From Chromera velia (taxonomy: Eukaryota; Sar; Chromeraceae), in the NCBI GenBank assembly GCA_018398765.1, contig JAHBMJ010000846.1:1-27500 (forward strand): DNA of 27,500 nt. The letters are read 5' to 3'. Positions within the stretch are counted from its first letter, which is position 1. Each line of letters starts with the position of its first letter. The position numbers and the translations under genes were made by a program. The notes under the pieces were generated by a model that worked only from the letters and a program-made list of their open reading frames with translations, did no database searches and was not told the origin of the DNA. Positions 10,301 through 20,472 of the stretch are shown one piece after another.

Positions 10301-11764
10301 CTCATTCACTTCAAGTCTGCTTTTGCTCTTGCAGAGAAGCGCTGGAGCCTCTCAAGAGCCACAAAGCTTCCACGCTGGTGCCTCTGAATCCTCACAAGCC
10401 ACTTCCCGAAAGAGTAGCACAACCAGTCGTCAAGGAAGCAGCCATGAAAGCACACCAGGGTCCTCCATCACTAATCAGAAGAAGCAACTCATTTGCCAAC
10501 GACTTATCCCTAGGACCCCCGGAGCCGGTGAAAAAGAAAGAACAGGCAGGAGCCACCTCGGCAGCAGCTGCAGTCATCACTCCGAGATCGAAAGTTCCTC
10601 CGAGAGGGGACTCGAATGCTCAAAGCAGCAGCTCAACTTCTTCTGGTGCGAATCCGGTTCGAGTGGCGGGAGAGCACTTGAGAGACATTCGGGCAGTGCT
10701 TCGGGCGGTTGCCCAGACAGGCCAGGTCCACAGCGCATGCGCCCTTGAGATACTCGTGAAGGGTTTGGTGTCGAGTCTCGACTCTGAATTGACCGCGCAT
10801 CAAGGGTGGGCAGTGGGCAGATTTTTTTGTTTGTCTCTTTGTTTGACGCTCAAAGAATGAAGTTCAACCTTCTGTCCAGTAGATGAATTTAGGGGCACGG
10901 TACACCCCTTCTGCAGTTGGTCTCTGAATTCTCCATCAAATCATTTGGTGGGCAGGTGGGTGGGTCACACCCACACCCACTGAATGTATGGTGCAGCATC
11001 GACCATCATGCAAAGGCGTTCTGGCCGTCTGTAGTGAATCTGAAGAGGAGCTGCATTCATAAAGCAAGTCCTTCTCGTTTCCTTCTCGTGGAGGCAGATG
11101 AAGCAACTGTCAATAAGCGGAAGAGACACAGACAGGCGGAATAAAGAAAAGAAGGAAGAACTGAAATGAGAAGTGAAGTCAGGAAGGAGCGCGGCCATTG
11201 TGCCATACACAAGTAGATCGTCGCTTTCAAAGTGCATCTTACTGATTGCACCATCGCTGGATGCAGTCTACCTGCCCCTACTTGCGTGTGTATCTGCAGG
11301 TACATCAGCCAGCTGGAAGCTCTGATAGAGGCTTGGGGAATCTCGGACACTTCCTTTGAGGCCCTGCGAAACGAGCAGGCAAAGTACAAACGCGAGACAG
11401 AAGAGTTGAAGACCCAACTTCTCACACAGCAGAGACTGAGCCTGGAGACGGCAATGGAACTGAAGGAGAAGATCCGCGACCTTGAAGGACAAGTGGCAAT
11501 CCTCACACCGGATGGCATGGTCAGTCGGTCTGCTTGGAAAATATTCGAACGGTTTGGTTTTGTTCTGTCGCTCCGGTCTTGTAGTCTGTCTGCTCTGTCT
11601 TTCTTCTCCCTCCGTGAAATGACAAGTAACCGTTGAGCGAATTCAGGAGCAGACCGCTTACATTTCTACGGAGACGAACAGAGAGGCCGAGCTAGAACCT
11701 TTCTTGAATCCCTGAAGAAGGAACCCTGAATTATGAACCCAGACGGACAAAGACAGAGCTCTTC

Positions 11765-11796
<32 letters not shown>

Positions 11797-12558
11797 GAAT
11801 TGATTTGATTGATTGATTGATGAATTGATTTGATTGATTGATTGATTGATTTGATTGATTGATTGATGAATGGATTGATTGATTGATTGTGGTTGCATGC
11901 GTTCTGCAGTCAACCCAGGCTCTGATCCAGACAATGCGGGAACTGTCCTCACTTCTGGATACTTTGGAGGTCCGTCGCGGGAATGAGAAGAAGTGACAGG
12001 CAGAAGAAGGGGAAAAGAATGAAACTCTCCTGCCGTGTCATAGGTCTGTGTCATGAAAACACAGGACGGAAAACGAGGGTGGCTCCCCTGATCCTGGTCG
12101 TTCTCTCAAATTGTTTTTGGTTGAGTTATCTCACAAAGCCCATAAGGGTGGATGAGTTGTTTGAAAAAGATGGTACTTCTGCCTTCAGTTCTCGACAGTC
12201 ATTTATCGTCTTGCCCCCGGTCACTTTCCATCTCCCTGTCTTCTCCTTTTATAGCTTCGCACAACTCCGTTGCACTAGATACTAAATTTGACTGTGTGAA
12301 AGTGTGTCCGTGCGCACCCCTTCGATCCGACCCTGCAGAAGGAGACAGACTCGCAACAGAAGTTGATGTCGGATGTCGGCCTCTGTGCCAAAGCATTCGT
12401 GACATGTCGGTCTGGAGACCCTGGAAAGGTGCGGGCCCCGGGTCGCGTCATTCTCCTCAAGTCCGGAGAAGTGGAGTACAGGTGAGGGGGGAAGGGGCAA
12501 GGTGGGGGGAAGAAGGTTGAGAAAAGAAGGCAACACACACACATAAAGAGATAGACAG

Positions 12559-12608
<50 letters not shown>

Positions 12609-14500
12609 TCAGCCGTGAGGACTCACAGAGGTGATCACACACACGCAGTGACGGGCAGAGGGAGAGAGGCAGAGAGCGAGAGAGTTTCTGATTGAGGATG
12701 TATGAAGGAGACATGATGGAAAGCAGTAGCAGAGGGAGGGGCGACGGTCCTGCAAGTCCTGAGATTCTAATTCGTCTCTTTACTTCAGACTTGAAAAAGT
12801 GAATGTAGCCTAAAAGAATTCTTTCGAGCACCTCCCCCTCCTCGCTTTCGCTCATCCCGGGGACGCCCTCTGTCTCTCTTTTTCTCAGCCATTTTCTTGC
12901 ACAGCGTTCTTTCAACCATTTGTGCGTCTTCTTCTTTTGCAGGCCCTGCGACGTTGCGGCCGTTAGCAGCCAGGTCGAGGGGATTTGTTTCTTCGATAAA
13001 GAGGCGAAGTCGGCCCCCAAATTTCGACTTGGAGCCGTCAGACACCTGTGGCTGAAATTTGGAAACAGAAACTGTAAGGTCAGTGTTTCAATCGAGCTCT
13101 GCGTATTCATTCGGCTTTTGTGGCTGCTGCTCTGAAAACAAGTGGCAGACTTCGTACGGCCAACACACGTTTTCTCTCATGCGGGGTGGCACCCTCATTT
13201 TTTTCGGTATTTTTTCCCCTTCCTGTGATCAACTGCTCTGTGGGGATCACTTTGTGTTTGGCATTGACAGTAGAGAGCACAGATGATTGCTGTGTTCATT
13301 GCCGTCTTCCCTCCTCATTTTTTTTTTCACGTAAAGTTACGCTTTTCCTGCGTCATTGTTTCTGCGATTGAGCTCACTAAAGGGAGCAGAACACATTAAG
13401 AAATGAGGAAGAGGAAAGGCATCACCTTCTCATGAGACGACAAAATTTATGACGTACTGGAGAAGCAAGAGCACCTGCTGGAGCCAGCTGGAATACGTCG
13501 TTTACTCATTTGCTTTTCGTGGATGCATTGGGTCCTTACGGCAAGGAATCAATCACATGATCAGCTCTAGCTCTTCCATGAAAGCGTCCAAAGCCACTCC
13601 TCTTATTCGTCGAACTTTTCCTATATGTTCCTTTTCCTTTTCCTTTCTCGATGCTGCTGCAGTCTGTGCCGATGGACGAAATCGGAAACAAAGTTCCAAC
13701 ATTGATCGTCCAAAAACTGAAAAGAGACCTCGCAGAAGCATCGGCACTACAGGCAGCAGCGTCGGCCTCAGCAGGTGCCGGCGGGACGACAGAAGGCGCA
13801 CCCAGCAGCACCGGAGTTTCCTCGTTGCAGTCCAAGGGGGCTGACGGGGGCGTTTCTTCTTTTCACGATTTCTTGTTGGACCAAATGGGAGAAGAGGATG
13901 GGAGTCTAAGTAGAGGAGAGAGACGGCTCTTTCGACTATACTTGAGGCTGAGCGAAGGAATGGAGCCGCAGATACCAGGCCAGAGACATTCCGTCAAGCA
14001 ACTCCCAACAAGACTTCGCATTCTGGCGCGCTTTTTGGGATTCTGCGACCTGCCAGAAATCCTTCCGTCGCCCTTCCTCACATTTTTCTGCCGACTACAA
14101 GAGAGAATACAGCAAATGATCGTCAGTCACTAAACCTTAAACAGATCAATCAATTGGTAATCGAAACAGCTGTGTGCTTGACTATTGGCAGGGCGCTGGC
14201 AGTAATGACAGTTTGCTGGGGACCACCAGTCGACTTTTGGCCTTTTTATTCCGTCACGTTTTCCACCTTTTCATGAATATGTCTGGAAGGAAAAATTCGG
14301 AAGACGACCAAGCAGGATGACAATTGAAAAAACACACGCAGTTGTGGATTTGTCTATCGGTTTGTTTGCCTATCCTTCTCTCTGTGTCCAGAAGCATCTG
14401 CGTCTGTCGTCTTATATGTCCTGTAAGTCCGTCCATCTGTCTGTTCGTCTATGTCTCTCTGTCTGTCAATCTGTCTGTCTGTCTGTCTGTCTGTCTGTCG

Positions 14501-14534
<34 letters not shown>

Positions 14535-17444
14535 CTGTCTGTCTATCTGTCTGCCTGTCTGTCTGTCTGTCTATCTGTCTGCATGTCTGTCTGTCTGTCT
14601 ATCTGTCTGTCTGTCTGTCTGTCTGTCTGTTCACCTTTCTTGACGAATTCGATATGGACGGTATGGTTGTGTATCTTCGTGCATGCAGTCAAAGGAAACG
14701 GGAGACACAGACCCGGACCTCGGAATGAATTATTTGAGTGCCAGACAGGCCCTCAACGCGGCAGACGAACTCCTTCCGAACCTCTCCTTGGCCGCTCGGC
14801 GGGAGCTTGTGCTGCGTCTTGCAGCTCGATGCGAATTTTCGTTCGAGCGCGACACTCGAAATCTAGAGGGACCGGAACTCGAGGCTGCCCTCAGAGACCG
14901 ACGTCATCTTCCTCAAGGCCCCCTCTTTCAGTACACACAGGACGATCCAGAGGCAGAACCAGAGAAACCAACTTTCAATGAACTGCGGCCAAACTTACGT
15001 CCTTTCATCTTTGTAAAGTGCGTTCTTAGAGAACGATTGGAGGCAGGTGATAACGTGAGTGGGTCGATCACTTTCAAGAGAAGCCCCCCCTCTCCTTTTG
15101 GAGGCTTGACAGCAGCAGCAGCAGCCTCAGCACCGAACGATGAAGCGCCTCTGGCAATCCCCCCCCCTCAATTCTCCATCTCCTTGACAGAAATCGTCAA
15201 CAAGATAGAGACCACGGTAGCAGAAGGGTCGGAAGTCATAGGATTCTCTCGCTTCGTCGAGGTGAGTTCGGTGTAGTCTTCCATTAATTTTCCTTTTTCT
15301 CTCTGAGATGAGAGACAAATTTCTGCCTGCCTGCACGCAGACTACTCATTTCTCTGCTTTGCTCCGAATTGTTCTCTTTCCTCCATGAATGGCTTTCCTT
15401 CCGGCACTCTTTTCTTTGTCTTAGCGCGCCACTCTTTCTGGCCCTCGTTAGAGCTCATCAGTTTTCTGCAGGAACCATCCGGTGGACGATATAGTGGCAT
15501 GTGCACTTTGGCCTGTATGCATATTCTCACACCTGTCAGAAGAATTTATGAGAAAATTGAGAAGTACGAACAATGAATGATGAATGCACTGCTACAGGGC
15601 TTGGCCGAGGCCGGGGTACCCCTTGAGAAAGAGAAATTCGCCCCCTTTCTCGACCGGGCGGGAAGAGGCCGTCTGAGTGCCAAGGACAGTCTTAGAGAGC
15701 TCTCCCTGGATGTACTGAAGAGGGCAGACACTGCTGAGGTCTCTGGCTGGGACCTTCTGGAGGCACTCTTGGACGGATTCGTCGAGCAGTGCAGGTCATT
15801 TGATTTAGGGTAGTGCTCGCCTAGCCAATCTATCCGCGTTTTTTCTTTCGTTTGTGCTGGATCATTATGACGTATGCATTGATAGCGTAAGGACAATCCC
15901 CGTCGGGCCAACAGACAAAAGAACAGAAGAAAAGAGCCGGAAGAATGGCTCGTTCGTCCATTGATGGAATCTTCGAGAAATACGATGTAGCCATTCGATT
16001 GGATTCTTTCCCTTTCGCTTGGTTGCCTGCTTGCTTGTTTTTTTGCTTCCAGATTACACTTTTTCGTTTTTCCTCTCATCTCTTTCCCTTCCTCTTTCTG
16101 ATTACAGAGAGAACCTAGGAGGAGCCCTTATGCACTTCCAGGAGATGGTGGAGGCCATGAACGCACGGGCAGTGACCAAGTCCAGCAAGTCTGCAAAGGA
16201 GAAGAGTAAGGAAAAGGAAAAGGGTGGGGGTGAGGCAACAGCAGCAGAAGCCGCTTCAAGAACGCCAAAAGGAGGACCGGGAGCAAGCCCCTCTGCTTCC
16301 TCGAAGGACAGAGAAAAGGATAAGGACAAGCAGGAGGCAGAGAAGGAGAAAGACAAGCCGTGGCCCCTTCGAGGCTCCTTTTCATGGACCGAAATGAAAA
16401 CACTGCTCGGGTGGATCGATCCAACAGTCAGTAACTCAGTCAGTCGATCTGTCATTCATTCAGTCGGTTGATCGCGATTGCTTGCTTGGTCGGTCCGTCG
16501 GTCACCCGTCAGACCAGTTTTGATTCCGTCTGGTTGCTTGGAAGCTTCATTGGTCTCTGTCACCTGTTGCGTTCTAGGTGAGCTGCATAGTTATGGGCAC
16601 AGACAAAAGGAAAGGTCGAGAGAAATAGAGGGAAATTTGCAGTTTCCTTCAAGCTATGCTTCTCTGTCTTCTACGTGTGCAGCTCTCGGAAAAGGACATG
16701 CGCCAGTTCTTTCGGACTGCGTGGACGATATCCAACTCTCTGACGAAGGTCAGTAAGTCAGTCAGTCGGCCGGCTATTCGGTTTTTCCCGGAAATCGGAA
16801 ACGTCTCGCAACAACCAGCTGCTGGGATTCCACCGCTTCACTCGCCTCACGAACGCGCATGAGGAAGTGTACGTACATGCATCTTCGACCGATCCTTTGA
16901 CAAAGGCGGTGGGTGAGGAAGTGTGGCTGCATGGGTACAACATCATTTCGATCGATCAATTTTTTCAAACCCATATGAGGGCAAAGAAACGTTCAAATGC
17001 ACACATGCACACAGGCAAACGTGCTGTATCGTCTCTTCTTCGTTTCCTGGCTTCTTTAAAAAAGAGGCGGACGGACGGGGACATTAGATCATTTGATGCA
17101 ATCGAATCGGATGGATGTCTTTGTATTTGTATGCATGCGTGCAGTATCGGGGCGTGGTCCCTCTTGGGGACGAAGACGAAGATGAAGTCGCCCAGCAAGC
17201 GGCGGAGAAGGAAGAAAGAGACGCTCAAGGAGTTCCGGTCAGGGAATTCGGGGGAGACGTCATTTCAGCTCCCGTGTTTGCAGCAGCTGCCCTTCAGCTG
17301 TGGCCAGATGGCCTCCCTCCCTCCATGCGTCTCAGGGGGAATTCTGGAGGCGAATTTCCCGGTTCAGGCCTGCTAGATGGAGGGGCGGGTGGAGGGAAGC
17401 AAGACGATGGGGGAAAGAAAAAAGGAAAGAAGAAGAAGAAGTGA
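5281..17444 (+). CDS. Unrecognised 1,799-residue helical/coiled-coil protein, 17 exons
   Basis: Exons: 5281-5476, 6251-6300, 6644-7192, 7371-7582, 8046-9045, 9537-9985, 10335-10805, 11300-11519, 11910-11969, 12339-12481, 12943-13078, 13663-14121, 14689-15261, 15598-15794, 16108-16426, 16683-16748, 17145-17444. They total 5,400 bases and every junction agrees in phase, including six split codons, which is strong support. The ATG follows an in-frame TGA at 5266-5268. Residues 1-100 are helical; about 110-330 G/S/P-rich; 386-392 poly-Q; 560-670 charged helix; 977-1070 a clear coiled coil (KYKRETEELKTQLLTQQ). The C-terminal half (1163-1700) is mostly helical with K/E-rich inserts, and residues 1658-1700 look like a degenerate EF-hand pair without acidic loops. 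A lysine tail ends the protein. I see no signal peptide or membrane segment. A cytoskeletal or ciliary scaffold is only a guess. Least sure are the 9985 donor and the acceptor at 15597. Confidence 0.72.
5594..6050 (+). repeat. Long (TCAG)n tetranucleotide array in intron 1
   Basis: About 450 bases of TCAG units fill most of the 774-base intron 1 of the 17-exon gene. They are nearly perfect to about 5760, then interrupted by CAAT, CACT, GAGT and similar variants. All frames read as Ser-Gln-Ser-Val type repeats, so the long open frames across it are artefacts. Confidence 0.93.
6132..6160 (+). repeat. (GT)n microsatellite in intron 1
   Basis: A pure GT run about 90 bases before the acceptor at 6249-6250. 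Confidence 0.9.
6552..6643 (+). repeat. (GTAT)n and (GT)n tract before a 3' splice site
   Basis: GT, then GTAT units (about 6560-6590), then CTGT and GT again (about 6620-6638) run up to the acceptor CTGCAG at 6638-6643. Confidence 0.88.
7316..7359 (+). repeat. (GT)n before a 3' splice site
   Basis: A GT run with one GA interruption, ending about ten bases before the acceptor TACAG at 7366-7370. Confidence 0.9.
9085..9212 (+). repeat. 128-base purine-only (GAAA/GGAA)n tract in intron 5
   Basis: An uninterrupted run of A and G in GAAA and GGAA units starts about 40 bases after the donor at 9046. Read through without splicing, it would add a basic K/E/R tail before a stop at 9307-9309. Confidence 0.92.
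9985..10017 (+). repeat. (TCAG)n array starting at a 5' splice site
   Basis: Seven or so TCAG units start exactly at the donor GTCAGT modelled at 9986, so several identical GTCAGT words follow one another. Confidence 0.88.
11766..11889 (+). repeat. (TGAT)n array in intron 8
   Basis: TGAT units with periodic TGAA and TTGA variants form a higher-order repeat (GATGAATTGATTTGATTG appears twice). It lies just before the short 60-base exon 9. Confidence 0.9.
12551..12605 (+). repeat. (GATA)n then (GA)n in intron 10
   Basis: GATA units change into a pure GA repeat, a compound microsatellite with purine bias on the sense strand, unlike the pyrimidine bias of most introns here. Confidence 0.9.
14440..14630 (+). 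repeat. (CTGT)n array in intron 12
   Basis: About 190 bases of CTGT with occasional CTAT, CCGT and CATGT variants, ending about 60 bases before the acceptor GCATGCAG at 14681-14688. Confidence 0.92.
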
Positions 17445-18291
17445 TCGGCCAAATTAATCTGTGGGCCCACTGGCAGTTACGTCACCCCGATTTAATGATA
17501 CAAAAACTGGTGTACAAAAAACTAGAAAGAAAGTTTTGCACACCATGGCAAATGAAGAATTTGAATTACAAGCTTCTGGTCTCAGTTTTTTGTTTTCAAT
17601 AAATTTATTTATGTCCATTAGATAAATGATTTCTTATGTTGCCGAGTCTGCTCTAGTGTTTGCTTAACTAAAGCATAGAATCGTTTAAGATGTACATTGA
17701 ACACTCAAATTAATTACTATACTTACAATTAATGACCAAGTCGAATTAAATTCCGAGTCTAACATGTTCGCTAAGTTAATACTGAGTTAGCAATTCAAAG
17801 CGAACAATCAATCTAGCAATCAATTCAATTAATTGAAGTTTAAATTCAGGAATGTAACAAAAAGTGCATGATCCGCTATAATCTGCCTATTAGTCTGCTT
17901 AGTATTTGGCTTAAAAAATTGTTAATTCAATTTTAATAGTCAGTCAGCCAGCCAAAGAGCCATTTTAAGGCTATTTTCAAACTATACTTTTGGTTATAAA
18001 CTGCACTACTATAAACCACTTTAACAGATCTCAGAGGCTCTGTTGAGAGCTAGGTTGAGAGTGTTCTTATAAGTAGCATCAAACAGCAAGCTATATGATA
18101 GAGGTTTTTAAATTAGAGAGGTCTCTGATGCAACAATGCTTATATTCTGATGAACCAAGAGAAATTTGATGATCGATTCTATTGAGCAGAGAGAAAGCCT
18201 GAGAAGATTGGGGGCGGAAAGCCATGAAATAATGGAGCTCCACTCGAAGACTTGGACGACTCAGTCACGACTGGCTTGTACGTCGTTCTGA
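17445..18291. other. 3' flank and AT-rich intergenic island
   Basis: After the stop codon the sequence turns AT-rich. AATAAA occurs at about 17598-17603, a possible poly(A) signal some 150 bases after the stop. The rest to 18200 is AT-rich with no long open frame. From 18200 the composition returns to normal. Confidence 0.65.
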
Positions 18292-18692
18292 ATGCTTTCC
18301 GACCAGCCGGTCAGATGTACATTCAGTCAAAACGACCAACACAGCCAGAAAGAGTCGTTCATGTTTCTCAAGGAAGGTAAATTATCCCGGAAATACTTTC
18401 GACCCTACTCTCTTTCCGAGTATGCCATGCGCTCTGTGTCGCAGAATGCCATCAATCTGGGACTCAAGCCAGGTTTTTTTTTTCTCATCCTCCTTCTCCT
18501 CCTCCATCTTCTTCTTTCTCCTCTTTTTCTTCTGATTGGCACGACAGTTACGCATCCATATGCCAGGAGTGAAACAACGGGGAACGTACGTCAAAGCGAC
18601 GAAGAAACGCGAGCGAATTCATTCCAGTCAAGTAGAGCTACGATGGGCACATGCGCACGCACACAAAAATTCGGTCGACCAATGCAGGCAAG

Positions 18693-18723
<31 letters not shown>

Positions 18724-18819
18724 TACACGCATGCATGCATCTACCGTGCGATCAACAGCAAGTCCAAATGTCAGCAAAGCCTTTATTTCCCAGCGGAGGA
18801 CTGTGAGTCCATGCCTTGA
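18292..18819 (+). CDS. Candidate small gene; central stretch is either intron or membrane helix
   Basis: This is a weak candidate and I do not recognise it. An ATG-started frame runs 175 codons to TGA. Residues 1-60 are polar and protein-like (KLSRKYFRPYSLSEYAM). A pyrimidine-rich stretch follows at 18473-18547 that starts GTTTTTT and ends CGACAG. It is 75 bases long, a multiple of three without a stop, so it can be spliced out or read as a leucine/phenylalanine-rich hydrophobic helix with no change of frame. After it comes a polar segment, then an Arg-Glu run from a GA repeat at 18697-18723. That run and the lack of a known domain argue against a conserved gene. Confidence 0.3.
18697..18723 (+). 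repeat. (GA)n microsatellite
   Basis: A pure GA run in the region between convergent genes, followed by a GCATGCATGCAT block at 18729-18740. Confidence 0.9.
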
Positions 18820-18826
18820 TGAAGAA

Positions 18827-19216
18827 TCAAAGCAAAGACACACGGTCTGATTCGTACACTGCTTGTTTTTTGGCTTTGGAGATTAAAGGAGAATCTGAGT
18901 GCGTGCCCTGAAGAAGAGCCGTCAAAGCAGCCTCCCGTACTCGAACAGGCTTAAACGAAAGAAAAAAAGGGAGAGAGAAAGAACGAACGAACGAACGCCA
19001 TACATGTAACAAGCCGTTGTAAACGCATTGGGCGGAGGGCAAATTCTCAGCTGGCAGGCAGGGACAATCCTTGCAGCTCTCCCTTTCAATGAATCCTGAA
19101 AATAAAATTGAAAGAGATTCTGTGAAAAGAAGCCTCCCGTTGGGACACCTTGCGTTCCTTTCCTCACCTTGCGTAGTAGAATTTGGAAGACTATGGAGAG
19201 CGGGCCAGCATGCATT
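18827..19216 (-). CDS. Candidate 3' end of an unrecognised minus-strand gene
   Basis: This is a weak candidate. Read on the minus strand, three pieces join with matching phase: 19216-19168 (donor AAG/GTGAGG), 19095-19004 (acceptor TTTTCAG, donor CAT/GTATGG) and 18949-18827 (acceptor CGTTTAAG after a strong pyrimidine tract, ending TGA). The last exon gives a helix-like PVRVREAALTALLQG that resembles one HEAT-type helix; the middle one is cysteine-rich. More possible minus-strand exons lie at 19449-19481 and 19614-19681, but they do not join to 19216 in phase. An alternative minus-strand reading keeps the same splice sites in another frame, and plus-strand frames across 19600-19860 are also protein-like. 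Strand and frame are therefore not settled. Confidence 0.27.
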   Translation of the reverse strand, partial: NACWPALHSLPNSTTQGEERNARCPNGRLLFTESLSILFSGFIERESCKDCPCLPAENLPSAQCVYNGLLHVWRSFVRSFSLPFFLSFKPVRVREAALTALLQGTHSDSPLISKAKKQAVYESDRVSLL

Positions 19217-20302
19217 CTGTCAGGAATGCAGAGAGGCATTCAAGAGAGAGATCGAGAGACGGAAAGAATGAGCCCAACGAAATAAGATTCTTTCCTTTTC
19301 ACTTCTTTCGATCAAATACGGCTTCCTCCTCCTTCTCCTCCTCTGTCTGACGAATCGATTTCGATCCTTCTTTGACTGACCTTTATTTTCGTTTCATACA
19401 GCCAAAGTGCCCCCCCCCTCCCTCCCTCCTTCACTCCCTCCCTCTAACCTCTATGAAACTTCAGATTGCTCTGCCCCATAGCTGGACAGGCACAGACAGA
19501 GAGAGGGGAAGGAGGTGAGAGAGGAGAGGTTGAAGGGGGGAGAGGGAGAGTCATCGATGGTCAGAAAAGAAAGAGCTGAATAGAAATTCAAACTGAACAT
19601 TCTGAGAGCTGACCAGACACTTCGATATTGTGCGGTTCAAAGAAGCCATGCAGCGGAAAGATAAGATCTGCAACGGGCACTCTGCAGAGATACAAGTTGT
19701 ATGCACGCACGCACGCTCACTGGAGTACAATACAATGCAAAAGCACACACACCGTCACAGGTTTCGTGTAGATGGCATCCACGATGAGACTTGGGATGTA
19801 CATGCGGTTCTGTCCGAGACGCGATCCTTCTGCCTCAATTTACATTCAAACATGCTTAATTGCCCCAGATTCTCAAACAAATTCTCTTTAATTCTCCCTG
19901 GCAGAAAGCCTCCCTCACCCTCTCCCTCCCCCTCTTTATTCTTTCCCTCCCGTGTCCATTCTGTGCTGAGAAGAAGATCGGCGGGACGGAGCTAGAGGGA
20001 CGACAGGCAAGTGGTTTGCAAGGAGTGCTTCTCTCAGAACAGCGAAGGAGATTCGATTAGATCATTCAAACATGCGATTAAAAAAAGAAAAGAAAAGAAA
20101 AGATGGAAGGGAGGGAGGGAGGGAGGGAGGAATGGCACGGACGTACACACGACAGGAAAGGACAGTAAGTATCCTTCTTGTCGACTTCTCACCTGATTCC
20201 CCCTTTAAACAAGTAGAAGTGAGACAGACAGACTATATCGTCTTTTCTTCACTTCACTTTTTCCGAATCGCTTCCTTTCTTTCGGACAGTCAGGCAGGCA
20301 GG

Positions 20303-20333
<31 letters not shown>

Positions 20334-20472
20334 GCTGGCTGGCTGGCAGGCAGGCAGGCAGACAGACAGAAAGAGAGAAGGAGAGAGGGAGAGACCCTTT
20401 GCCTGATGCATTTGGGCCCTTTTCAGGCATTTTCCAACCGTATGTGTGTCCCTTCCCGTGTCTCTCTCTCTC
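19217..20472. other. Region between convergent genes with mixed signals; no supported gene
   Basis: CT-rich tracts suggesting plus-strand introns lie at about 19310-19450 and 19900-19965. GA-rich tracts suggesting minus-strand introns lie at 19497-19555, 20068-20131 and 20285-20400. Open frames on both strands across 19600-19860 are codon-aligned mirror images, so only one strand can be coding, if either. Simple repeats are (GGGA)n at 20107-20130 and (GACA/GGCA)n at 20287-20372. Confidence 0.5.
20287..20372 (+). repeat. (GACA)n/(GGCA)n tetranucleotide repeat
   Basis: GGCA, GACA and GGCT units form a degenerate tetranucleotide array just beyond the 3' end of the RRM gene. Read on that gene's strand it is a CTGT-type array, the same class found in the introns. 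Confidence 0.9.

Noticed and set aside
11647-11712. Possible extra exon EQTAYISTETNREAELE in intron 8
   Set aside because: It has a good acceptor and a helical sequence, but no GT donor before an in-frame stop. Exons 8 and 9 join in phase without it. It could be an alternative last exon.
15472-15576. Possible exon after TTTTCTGCAG at 15471
   Set aside because: It reads into a stop at 15574-15576 and offers no donor. Exon 13 joins 15598-15794 in phase without it, although the acceptor at 15597 is weak.
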